From Tannerella sp. (lineage in GTDB: Bacteria > Bacteroidota > Bacteroidia > Bacteroidales > Tannerellaceae), in contig JAISUX010000062.1 in assembly GCA_031271805.1 (NCBI GenBank), positions 1 to 36,841 of the forward strand: a DNA stretch of 36,841 nt. The letters are read 5' to 3'. The position numbers and the translations under genes were made by a program. Positions 8,834-17,004 of the stretch are shown piece by piece (the first letter of the stretch is position 1; each line of letters begins with the position of its first letter). Below the pieces are notes generated by a model. The model worked only from the letters and a program-made list of their open reading frames with translations. It was not told the DNA's origin and did no database searches.

Positions 8834-10072
8834 ATGAAAAAGATTATCTATTTATTAGCGACATTATTTTTGTTTTCGACGGTCGAAACGTTTGCGCAGT
8901 CGAAGAAAAAGGCTAAAGAAGAGCCGGTTAGCGACCGGCAGTATTGGTGTGATATGACATACAAGATTGCACGTCCGGTGTTGTTGGCGTTGAGCAAAGG
9001 CGAATTGAAGAAACAGATGCCCATAGAGCAACATACGGATGGCGTTGGGCGCGAGCACTTTGCCTATCTTGAAGCGATGGGACGGGTGCTTGTGGGCATT
9101 GCGCCCTGGCTTGAATCCGGCGAGAGCGTCGGCAAGGAGGGCGAGCAACGAAAAGAGCTGACGGACTATGCCTTGGCGGGGATTCGGAATGCCGTTGACC
9201 CTTCATCGCCCGATTATATGAATTTTTCGGGCAAATACGGTGGTCAGCCGGTTGTTGACGCCGCTTTTTTTGCACAGGCCTTGCTGCGCTCGCCGAAAGT
9301 GTTGTGGGGCGGGCTGTCGAAGGAGACGCAGCAAATGGTCATCGACGCACTTAAAATGACGCGCGAGATAACGCCGGGATTCAATAACTGGCTGCTTTTC
9401 TCGGGGATAATTGAGGTGTTTCTGCTCAAAAACGGCGAGCAGTGGGATGGCATGAGGGTCGATTATGCTATGCGACAGCATGAGCAGTGGTACAAGGGCG
9501 ACGGCATTTATGGCGACGGCCCCGATTTCCATTGGGATTACTATAACAGTTTTGTGATACAGCCGATGATGGTTGACATGGGCGAATCGCTTGTGGCCAA
9601 TAAACGCCTCCCTGAGCAATGGTATAAGCAGATATTGACCCGTGCGACGCGCTATGCCGAGATTCAGGAGCGCCTTATCTCGCCTGAGGGCGCTTATCCG
9701 CCTATCGGACGCTCGTTAGCATATCGTATGGGGGCGTTCCAGGTGTTGTCGCATGCGGCGTTGCAACATCGTTTGCCTGTGGGCGTCACGCCTGCGCAGG
9801 TGCGTTGCGCCCTCACAGCCGTGATGAAAAGGCAGATGACGGCTCCCGACACATTCGACGACAACGGCTGGCTCAGAATAGGTTTCGGCGGAGCGCAGCC
9901 GGGCGTCGGCGAATCGTATATCTGCACCGCAAGCCTGTATCTGTGCACCGCGGCTTTGCTGCCGCTCGGACTGCCCGCAAGCGACCCGTTCTGGAGCGAC
10001 CCTCCGGCTTCATGGACACAGAAAAAAGCATGGAACGGCGAAGATTTTCCGATTGACCACGCTATACGTTAA
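8834..10072 (+). CDS. DUF2264 domain protein, exported
   Basis: The 412-residue protein starts with a signal peptide (cleavage after T-F-A near residue 21) and a short Lys-rich spacer. The rest is one DUF2264 domain, recognised from the R-x-x-W-x-x-x-x-x-x-x-x-A-R-P-V-L start, R-E-H-F-A-Y-L-E-A-M-G-R-V-L, F-N-N-W-L-L-F and G-D-G-I-Y-G-D-G-P-D-F-H-W-D-Y-Y-N-S. The helical pattern suggests an alpha/alpha toroid like that of the lyases and GH105. The family lacks a firmly known activity as far as I know. Its place between GH105 and a hexuronate transporter argues for a role in trimming uronic-acid oligosaccharides. The conserved acidic/aromatic cluster D-G-P-D-F-H-W-D is a good candidate for the substrate site. 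The function is inference; the family call is solid. Confidence 0.85.
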   Translation: MKKIIYLLATLFLFSTVETFAQSKKKAKEEPVSDRQYWCDMTYKIARPVLLALSKGELKKQMPIEQHTDGVGREHFAYLEAMGRVLVGIAPWLESGESVGKEGEQRKELTDYALAGIRNAVDPSSPDYMNFSGKYGGQPVVDAAFFAQALLRSPKVLWGGLSKETQQMVIDALKMTREITPGFNNWLLFSGIIEVFLLKNGEQWDGMRVDYAMRQHEQWYKGDGIYGDGPDFHWDYYNSFVIQPMMVDMGESLVANKRLPEQWYKQILTRATRYAEIQERLISPEGAYPPIGRSLAYRMGAFQVLSHAALQHRLPVGVTPAQVRCALTAVMKRQMTAPDTFDDNGWLRIGFGGAQPGVGESYICTASLYLCTAALLPLGLPASDPFWSDPPASWTQKKAWNGEDFPIDHAIR

Positions 10073-10074
10073 TT

Positions 10075-11334
10075 ATGGCGGAGAAAAAAACTCATATCAG
10101 GTGGTTTATTTTAGCCCTGCTGTTCGTCGGGACAACCCTTTTGTATATCGACCGCGTGGCTCTGGGCATCATGGCGCCCTTCCTTAACGATGTTGTCGGC
10201 TGGACGGAGAAGCAATACGGCTATGTCACATCGTCGTATATGGTCGGCTATGCGATTTGTTTCCTGCTGATGGGATGGTTTGTTGACCGTGTAGGTTCAA
10301 AGAAGGGTTATGCCATTTCGGTAGGGCTGTGGAGCGTAGCGCAATTGGTTCATGCGACGGTGTCGTCATGGATAGGATTTGCAGTCAGCCGTTTCGCCCT
10401 GTCGGTAGGACAGTCGGGCAATTTTCCGGTGGCCATTAAGACCGTCGCAGAGTGGTTCCCCAAGAAAGAGCGCGCATTGGCGGTAGGCATTTTCAATGGC
10501 GGCGCAAACGTCGGTACAATGGTGGCGCCGTTGGTTATACCCTTGATTGTCGGGCAATTCGGCACCTGGCGGGCGGCGTTCGTATGGACTTTTCCTATTG
10601 CCGTCGTCTGGATAATCTGCTGGCTCTGGTTCTACTCGAAGCCTGAGCAAAGCAAAAAAGTAAACCGCGCCGAACTTGAGCATATACTTAGCGACAAGGA
10701 AGAATCGACAGCCGAAAAAGTATCCTATTTAAAACTGCTCGGCATACGTTCGACCTGGGCTATATGTATCGGGAAATTTATCGCCGACCCGATATGGTGG
10801 TTTTACCTGTTCTGGGGCGCCAAGTACCTGAACGCCAAGTTCGGCCTGAATTTGCAGGAAATAGGTTTGCCTTTTTTCGCCATTTATTTGGTTTCGTGGG
10901 GTGGGGGAATCGCGCTCGGCTGGCTGTCGTCGCGATTGTTGAGAGGCGGAAACCTTAATCGCGGTCGCAAATTCAGTATGTTGGCCTGCGCTGTCTGCGC
11001 CTTGCCGGTGATGTTTGTGCCGCAAACCGACAATGTGTGGATTGCCGTCGCTTTGATAGCCGTCGCCGCCGGAGGACATTGCGGCTGGTCGGCGAATATT
11101 TTCAGCCTGATGGGCGATGTCTTCCCTAAGAAGATAACCGCCTCAATATCAGGCATTGGCGGTTTCGCGGGCGCTCTTGGCGGCGTTATCGCGCCTATCC
11201 TCATCGGTTCGGCCCTCGAAGGTCGCGGCGTAGATGGATATGCCTTGCCCTTTACCGTCGCCGCTTTCGGCTATTTCATAGCGCTTGGAATAATTCAACT
11301 GATATTACCCAAAATCAACCCGATAAAAATATAA
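10075..11334 (+). CDS. MFS transporter, ExuT-like (hexuronate:H+ symporter family)
   Basis: This 419-residue integral membrane protein has about 12 hydrophobic segments, the first at residues 9-28. It carries the MFS loop 2-3 signature (G-W-F-V-D-R-V-G-S-K-K-G near residues 62-73) and the anion:cation symporter features Y-I-D-R-V near the first helix, E-W-F-P-K-K-E-R in the loop after helix 4 and G-I-F-N-G-G-A-N-V-G in helix 5. These place it with the ExuT group, which brings hexuronates into the cytoplasm with protons. It starts two bases after the previous stop. It is the only inner-membrane transporter in the window and supports uronic acids as the product of the upstream enzymes. The substrate could instead be an unsaturated or deoxy-keto uronate, or another sugar acid. 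Confidence 0.88.
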   Translation: MAEKKTHIRWFILALLFVGTTLLYIDRVALGIMAPFLNDVVGWTEKQYGYVTSSYMVGYAICFLLMGWFVDRVGSKKGYAISVGLWSVAQLVHATVSSWIGFAVSRFALSVGQSGNFPVAIKTVAEWFPKKERALAVGIFNGGANVGTMVAPLVIPLIVGQFGTWRAAFVWTFPIAVVWIICWLWFYSKPEQSKKVNRAELEHILSDKEESTAEKVSYLKLLGIRSTWAICIGKFIADPIWWFYLFWGAKYLNAKFGLNLQEIGLPFFAIYLVSWGGGIALGWLSSRLLRGGNLNRGRKFSMLACAVCALPVMFVPQTDNVWIAVALIAVAAGGHCGWSANIFSLMGDVFPKKITASISGIGGFAGALGGVIAPILIGSALEGRGVDGYALPFTVAAFGYFIALGIIQLILPKINPIKI

Positions 11335-11338
11335 AAAT

Positions 11339-12505
11339 ATGACAAGTAGAGAAAGAGTTTTGAAATCATTGAACCATGAGGAAGCCGACTGTGTGCCTTA
11401 CGACCTGTCGGGCACGACCGTCACGGCTATCACTATTAACGCCTATCAAAAAGCGATGAAATTAAGGGGATTATCAACAGAATATAATCCTGAAATAGTT
11501 GACCATATCCAGCAAATCATCATCCCTACGGAGGAAAATTTGGTCAAGTTGAAGTCCGACACGCGCAGAATCGGTGCGACGCGCATTTTCCAATATGAGA
11601 AAAACAAGCGCGTAGAGGGCGACGTCATCACGGTTTACGATTATTACGGCTGCAAGTGGACTTTTCAGAAGGGAAAAGATATTTATTTCAATCTCGCAGG
11701 CTCGCCGTTGAAGGATTTCGAGACCGTTTCGGGGAATTTGGACAAGATTGTTCGTCCCGATTGGAAAGAATATGTCGATGACCTGGAGGCTTGCATGAAC
11801 CGCCAAATCCTGTCGGCAGGCGACTATTGCCTTATCGCCGACCGTAATACAGCCGGGTTTACCGAGAACTCGCTGCGTATCCGTGGCTATGAGAGTTGGT
11901 TTCTCGATACGATGCTTGATCTGTCGGGCGTTGAGGCCTTGCTCGACCTTATCCTCGAAGATAAGATAAATTATTGGGATGCGGTGATAGACTGGGCGAT
12001 TAAGACGGGTAACGAGCGGAAAATCATGGTCATCTCGGAGTGTGACGACCTCGGCGCTCAGGACTGTACGATACTCGACCCCGACGTGCTGCGGGCGACG
12101 GTCATTCCGCGCATGAAGACCCTGTTCTCTCATGTCAAGAAACGCCTGCCGACGGCGAAAATTTTCCTGCATTGCTGCGGCTCGATCCGTCCGATAATCC
12201 CCGACCTGATAGATGCCGGCGTTGAGATTCTCAATCCCGTACAGTTCACGGCGAGGGATATGGAATTGAAAGGATTGAAGCGTGATTTCGGCAAGGATAT
12301 AACATTCTGGGGAGGCGGCGTTGATACCCAATCGACCCTCAACCACGGTACGCCGCAGCAGGTGCGTGACGAGGTATGCCGCATAATCGACCTAATGGCT
12401 CCGGGCGGGGGGTTCGTTTTCGCCCCGGTGCATAACGTCCAGGAGGACGTTCCGCCTGAAAACTTCTGGGCTATGTGGGACGCTTTACAAGAATATAACG
12501 TATAA
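11339..12505 (+). CDS. Uroporphyrinogen decarboxylase-fold protein (UroD/MtaA-like methyltransferase family)
   Basis: The 388-residue protein has no signal peptide and should be cytoplasmic. It starts with M-T-S-R-E-R-V-L-K-S-L-N-H-E-E-A-D-C-V-P, the usual opening of UroD-superfamily proteins. It has H278-C-C-G in a TIM-barrel strand; the MtaA/CmuA branch uses a His-x-Cys pair there to bind zinc. The C-terminal G-G-G-V-D-T-Q-S-T-L and H-N-V-Q-E-D-V-P-P-E-N-F motifs fit the same branch. True HemE is unlikely: the N-terminal HemE substrate motif is missing and the context is catabolic. Methyltransferases of this fold move methyl groups between corrinoids and thiols, so demethylation of an O-methyl uronate is conceivable, but no corrinoid protein gene lies nearby. 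It starts four bases after the transporter gene. Family is secure; the reaction is unknown. Confidence 0.78.
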   Translation: MTSRERVLKSLNHEEADCVPYDLSGTTVTAITINAYQKAMKLRGLSTEYNPEIVDHIQQIIIPTEENLVKLKSDTRRIGATRIFQYEKNKRVEGDVITVYDYYGCKWTFQKGKDIYFNLAGSPLKDFETVSGNLDKIVRPDWKEYVDDLEACMNRQILSAGDYCLIADRNTAGFTENSLRIRGYESWFLDTMLDLSGVEALLDLILEDKINYWDAVIDWAIKTGNERKIMVISECDDLGAQDCTILDPDVLRATVIPRMKTLFSHVKKRLPTAKIFLHCCGSIRPIIPDLIDAGVEILNPVQFTARDMELKGLKRDFGKDITFWGGGVDTQSTLNHGTPQQVRDEVCRIIDLMAPGGGFVFAPVHNVQEDVPPENFWAMWDALQEYNV

Positions 12506-12513
12506 ATAATCGT

Positions 12514-13515
12514 ATGATGCAGAAAGTCAGATTTGGTATTGTAGGGACGAATTTTATTTCGGACTGGGTAATAGAAGGCGGTCTTCAAGACGAGCGCTTT
12601 GAGTTGGCGGCTGTTTGTTCGCGTTCGGAGGATACGGCGCGGAAGTTTGCACTTAAATACGGTATTCCGCACACCTTTACCTCGCTCGACGAGATGGCCT
12701 CAAGCCCCTGTGTGGATGCCGTTTATATCGCTTCGCCCAACGCATTTCACGCACAGCAGAGTATCGTTGCCATGTCGCACGGAAAGCACGTTTTGTGCGA
12801 AAAAGCCTTTGCGTCGAACGCCCGCGAGGTTCGTGAGATGATAGAAACGGCGCGTAAGAACGACGTCGTCCTGATGGAAGCGATGAAGCCTACGCTGACG
12901 CCCGCTTTCCGTGCGGTACTTGCGGCGATGCCGGAAATAGGCGTCCCGCGCAGGTATTTTTCGTGCTATTGCCAATACTCATCGCGTTACGACAAGTTCA
13001 AGGAAGGCGTTGTTCTCAACGCTTTCATGCCGGAATATAGCAACGGCGCCACAATGGATATCGGCGTCTATACGATCTATCCTATGGTAGCGCTTTTCGG
13101 ACGTCCGAAAAGGATCGAAGCCACAGGCCTGCTCCTTTCGAGCGGCGTGGACGGTCAGGCGGCCGTCAATTTTTTGTACGACAATGGCCTGATAGCCACT
13201 GTTTTATATGGAAAAATAGCCGATTCCGCGCTTCCGACCGAAATTCAGGGTGAGCAAGGAACAATCTTCCTTGACCGCATAAATATAATTAGCGAAACCA
13301 AGCTGATTCACAGAAAAGGGACGACCGAAAATATCCGTCCCGACACTCCGAATCACGAATATTACTATGAAGTCTCCGAATTTATCGACATAATTCAATC
13401 CGGACGTAGGGAATCGGCAATAAATACACTCGATAACTCATTGATAACAATTGAAATAATGGATGAAATTCGCCGCCGGATCGGTGTGCGTTTTCCGGCC
13501 GACAAGCCCGAATAG
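12514..13515 (+). CDS. Gfo/Idh/MocA-family NAD(P)-dependent oxidoreductase
   Basis: This 333-residue cytoplasmic protein is of usual family length. The N-terminal Rossmann fold begins F-G-I-V-G-T-N-F-I-S (residues 7-16), with A-A-V-C-S-R-S at the end of the second strand. The usual cofactor-site E-K-P appears here as C-E-K-A-F. The C-terminal half is the dimerisation and substrate domain, with M-D-I-G-V-Y near residue 180. Members oxidise or reduce sugars, inositols and sugar acids using NAD(H) or NADP(H). As last gene of the operon it probably handles the imported uronate or a derived keto-acid. Two adjacent ATG codons exist (12514 and 12517); I took the first. The Pro-to-Ala change in the E-K-P motif is uncommon but seen in dehydrogenase subgroups. 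Confidence 0.85.
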   Translation: MMQKVRFGIVGTNFISDWVIEGGLQDERFELAAVCSRSEDTARKFALKYGIPHTFTSLDEMASSPCVDAVYIASPNAFHAQQSIVAMSHGKHVLCEKAFASNAREVREMIETARKNDVVLMEAMKPTLTPAFRAVLAAMPEIGVPRRYFSCYCQYSSRYDKFKEGVVLNAFMPEYSNGATMDIGVYTIYPMVALFGRPKRIEATGLLLSSGVDGQAAVNFLYDNGLIATVLYGKIADSALPTEIQGEQGTIFLDRINIISETKLIHRKGTTENIRPDTPNHEYYYEVSEFIDIIQSGRRESAINTLDNSLITIEIMDEIRRRIGVRFPADKPE

Positions 13516-13531
13516 GCTACTTGTCACGGTA

Positions 13532-13560
13532 GAATTTGTAAATAAATTCACTTTTTTTTT
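13532..13560 (+). terminator. Terminator of the uronate operon
   Basis: A 6-bp stem (GAATTT at 13532-13537 with AAATTC at 13544-13549) followed by a run of nine T at 13552-13560. The stem is short and AT-rich but the T run is strong. The promoter of the next operon begins ten bases later. Confidence 0.55.
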
Positions 13561-13569
13561 GTAAAAAAA

Positions 13570-13600
13570 TTTGGTGGTTTAAAATTATGTCATATCTTTG
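13570..13600 (+). promoter_or_regulatory. Promoter of the first susC operon
   Basis: TTTG at 13570-13573 and TATCTTTG at 13593-13600, spaced 19 bases, match the Bacteroides -33/-7 consensus. The stretch from GTAAAAA just upstream to CCGTATGAAG just downstream closely resembles the promoter at 22795-22825. Confidence 0.8.
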
Positions 13601-13629
13601 CACCCGTATGAAGAGATAAAGCAACATTT

Positions 13630-13977
<348 letters not shown>

Positions 13978-13995
13978 TTTCTAAATTTAATTTTT

Positions 13996-16983
13996 ATGCA
14001 AAAGAAAAGAATTTTATTTAAGGAGGATACATGGCGTAAGGCGTTATGCCTGCTGTGTGTTTTGTTTATGGGAACGCTTGTCGCGTTTGCTCAAAAGCGC
14101 GTAACAGGCACAGTGGTTGATGATATCGGCGAAACGGTTGTGGGCGCCAATATTGTTGAGAAAGGTACTACCAACGGTGTAATTACCGATGCCGGAGGTA
14201 AGTTCTCGTTGACGGTAGCCGGATCAAATTCCGTGTTGCTGGTATCCTATATCGGGTACGCTACCCAGGAAGTTGCAGTAGGCAACAAGACGGAGCTTAT
14301 TATCACTCTTATGGAAGACACCAAGGCTTTGGAAGAAGTTGTGGTAGTAGGTTACGGCACTCAGAAGCGCAGTGAGGTTACGGCCGCCGTGTCAACGCTT
14401 ACCAACAAAGATTTCAACACTACGGCGGCAGCGTCGAGCGTGATGGAACTTGCCAAGGGTAAACTTGCCGGCGTCGTAATCACTAATGTGGACGGCGGCG
14501 ACCCGCGTTCGGGAGCCTCCATACAGATTCGAGGGATAAACACCCTGATCGGTTCGACCTCTCCTTTGGTCGTTATCGACGATGTGCCCGGAGGCTCGCT
14601 TGACCTGCTCCGACCGGAAGATATCGAATCGTTTAACGTCTTAAAAGACGCTTCGGCAGCGGCTATTTACGGCACCCGCGGTTCAAACGGCGTGATAATC
14701 ATCACGACAAAGAAAGCGCAACGTAATATAATGAGAACCACGTTCGACTATTCCGGATACGTATCCCACGATTATGTCTATAACAGCCCGGAGATTCTGA
14801 CGGCAGAAGAATACCGTGCATACATGCAGGCCGGCGGCTATAACTCCAACTTGATGGTGGACTTCGGCAAATCGACAAACTGGCCTGATTTATTGACCGA
14901 CAAGAATAATATGTCGCAGAATCATAACCTGTCTATGACAGGAGGCAACAGTAAAACCAATTACCGCGCCTCCATATATTTTCGCGATGTGAACCCTATC
15001 GCAATAGAATCCGACCAGTCGAACTGGGGCGGCAGGCTTAACATCAATCACACGGGATTGAACGACAGGCTTAATGTACAATTGACAGTAAGTACGGATA
15101 TGCGCAGCCGCAATAATGTAGGCGAAAACGGCGCATGGGAGCAGGTCTCTCAGCGCAATCCTACCGAGCCGGCCAAAGATGAAGACGGCGAATGGCTCGA
15201 AGACGGGGCGTATAACTCGTATAACCCGCTTGCACGCTATTCGACGAGGGAAAACTACAGCACACGTACAACCTGGCTTGGTACGGGAAAAGTAACGCTT
15301 ACCGTCCTTGAAGGATTGAAAGTGGCCGTACGCGGCTCGTGGCAGCAATATGACAATATAACGCGCGGGTATTATTATCGCGACAGCAAGACGTCCCAAG
15401 ACAGCTACCAAGGTGGCGGTTACGCCTCCAAATCATGGTCGGGCGATATCAGGCGTACGATAGAATCCACAGTTGACTACGCCCGTACATTCAATGAAAT
15501 ACATTCTTTTAACGCCATAGTAGGACACAGTTATGAGTATCATGTGGACGAAAGTTTCAATGCCTATAACTCAGTCTTCCTGACGGATGCTTTCAAAGAC
15601 AACAACTTAGGTAACGGTACGGGTATGACTTTAGGCACCAGTTATTTCGGGATGGGCAGTTCCAAATCGGATGATAAACTTGCCGCATTCTTCGGACGTA
15701 TCAACTATGTGCTTAACAGCAAATACCAACTCTCGGCGACCTTGCGTCATGAAGGATCTTCGCGTTTCGGACGCGATAAACGTTGGGGTAATTTCCCCGC
15801 AGTATCGGCCGGCTGGATCATCAGCAAAGAAAGTTTCATGGACGGAATTGATTTTATCAACAACTTGAAACTGCGCGCCGGCGTGGGCGTAACCGGAAAT
15901 ATTCCGAGCAGCAACTATCTTTATATGACAACCCTCGGCACCGGCGGCCAGTATCCTGTAGCAGGCGGCACCTGGTATCAGACATACGGACCGGCGCGTA
16001 ATCCCAATACCGACTTGCAATGGGAAGAAAAACAGGAATGGAACATCGGTCTCGAATATGCTATCTTAAAAGACCGTATCAAAGGAACGATAGACTTTTA
16101 CACCCGCAGGACTAAAAACCTGCTTGACTCGTACAACGCCCAGTTGCCGCCGTTTGTCTTATCGACGGTATATACCAATGTAGGTACGATCAGCAATAAA
16201 GGTATAGAACTCGGCATCAATGCCACTCCTGTAGAGACACGAGATTTCGGATGGGATATCAATGCGACATTCTTCTATCAAAAGAATATCCTCGAATCGC
16301 TGTCGGACGAAATTTATAAGGCCACTTATAAGGAATGGGGTTCGCTGCCGTCGCCCGGCGCACTCGGCAATGCTATCCGCACCGAAGAAGGCAAATCGCT
16401 TGGCGGGTTCTACGGAAAACGCTTTGCCGGCTTCAATGAGAACGGCCAATGGCTGTTCTATAACAAGGCCAACGAAGTAGTCACGTTGAGCGAAGTCAAA
16501 CCCGAAGACCTTACATATATAGGCAACGGTATTCCTAAATATTATGCGTCGCTGGGTAACACGCTGCGTTACAAAGGTTTAGACCTTACAATATTCTTGA
16601 GGGGAAAATTCGATTATCAGATACTTAACCTCAAGGAGTTGTATTTCGGAAACCTCAACTGGCTGCCTAATAATGTATTAAAGTCGGCTACTACAAAACA
16701 TGCCGAGCTGCATGATGCTCCGCAGTATTCCGACTATTACCTCGAAAACGGCGATTTTGTCAAGATAGACAATATAACCTTGGGCTACAACTTCAAGTTC
16801 AAACCCAATGATTGGGTGCGCAGTCTGCGTGTTTATGTTTCGGCGCAAAATCTCGCTACTTTCACTTCCTATTCGGGCGTTACGCCTGAAGTGCAGGATA
16901 CAGGCTTCACCGTAGGTATGGAGAACCGCAGTTTCTTCCCTGCCACTTCTACGGTTATGTTTGGTATTAATTTTGGTTTTTAA
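13996..16983 (+). CDS. SusC-like TonB-dependent outer-membrane receptor (first copy)
   Basis: This 995-residue protein, typical SusC length, has a long signal peptide (residues 1-32, cleaved A-F-A/Q). Next come a carboxypeptidase-D-like regulatory domain (about 34-112, G-T-V-V-D start, G-K-F-S-L and Y-I-G-Y), the SusC box E-V-V-V-V-G-Y-G-T-Q-K near 115-125, a TonB plug (about 135-243, with I-Q-I-R-G and A-A-A-I-Y-G-T-R-G-S-N-G-V-I-I-I-T-T-K) and a 22-strand-type barrel ending in F-G-I-N-F-G-F. It imports glycan oligomers with its SusD partner, using TonB energy. The start follows the conserved leader; susD begins 21 bases after its stop. Its first 110 or so codons closely resemble those of the SusC at 23161, while plug and barrel differ, so ligands probably differ. 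Confidence 0.95.
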   Translation: MQKKRILFKEDTWRKALCLLCVLFMGTLVAFAQKRVTGTVVDDIGETVVGANIVEKGTTNGVITDAGGKFSLTVAGSNSVLLVSYIGYATQEVAVGNKTELIITLMEDTKALEEVVVVGYGTQKRSEVTAAVSTLTNKDFNTTAAASSVMELAKGKLAGVVITNVDGGDPRSGASIQIRGINTLIGSTSPLVVIDDVPGGSLDLLRPEDIESFNVLKDASAAAIYGTRGSNGVIIITTKKAQRNIMRTTFDYSGYVSHDYVYNSPEILTAEEYRAYMQAGGYNSNLMVDFGKSTNWPDLLTDKNNMSQNHNLSMTGGNSKTNYRASIYFRDVNPIAIESDQSNWGGRLNINHTGLNDRLNVQLTVSTDMRSRNNVGENGAWEQVSQRNPTEPAKDEDGEWLEDGAYNSYNPLARYSTRENYSTRTTWLGTGKVTLTVLEGLKVAVRGSWQQYDNITRGYYYRDSKTSQDSYQGGGYASKSWSGDIRRTIESTVDYARTFNEIHSFNAIVGHSYEYHVDESFNAYNSVFLTDAFKDNNLGNGTGMTLGTSYFGMGSSKSDDKLAAFFGRINYVLNSKYQLSATLRHEGSSRFGRDKRWGNFPAVSAGWIISKESFMDGIDFINNLKLRAGVGVTGNIPSSNYLYMTTLGTGGQYPVAGGTWYQTYGPARNPNTDLQWEEKQEWNIGLEYAILKDRIKGTIDFYTRRTKNLLDSYNAQLPPFVLSTVYTNVGTISNKGIELGINATPVETRDFGWDINATFFYQKNILESLSDEIYKATYKEWGSLPSPGALGNAIRTEEGKSLGGFYGKRFAGFNENGQWLFYNKANEVVTLSEVKPEDLTYIGNGIPKYYASLGNTLRYKGLDLTIFLRGKFDYQILNLKELYFGNLNWLPNNVLKSATTKHAELHDAPQYSDYYLENGDFVKIDNITLGYNFKFKPNDWVRSLRVYVSAQNLATFTSYSGVTPEVQDTGFTVGMENRSFFPATSTVMFGINFGF

Positions 16984-17004
16984 TTTTTAAAAAGATAAAT
17001 AGAT

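Noticed and set aside
11339-12505. HemE (haem biosynthesis uroporphyrinogen decarboxylase)
   Set aside because: N-terminal HemE substrate motif absent, MtaA-like H-C-C-G present, and the operon is catabolic.
13608-13619. Three-codon mini-frame ATG-AAG-AGA-TAA just after the promoter, matched by ATG-AAG-TTA-TAA at 22833
   Set aside because: Conserved in both leaders, but too short to tell from conserved initial-transcribed sequence; not listed as a gene.
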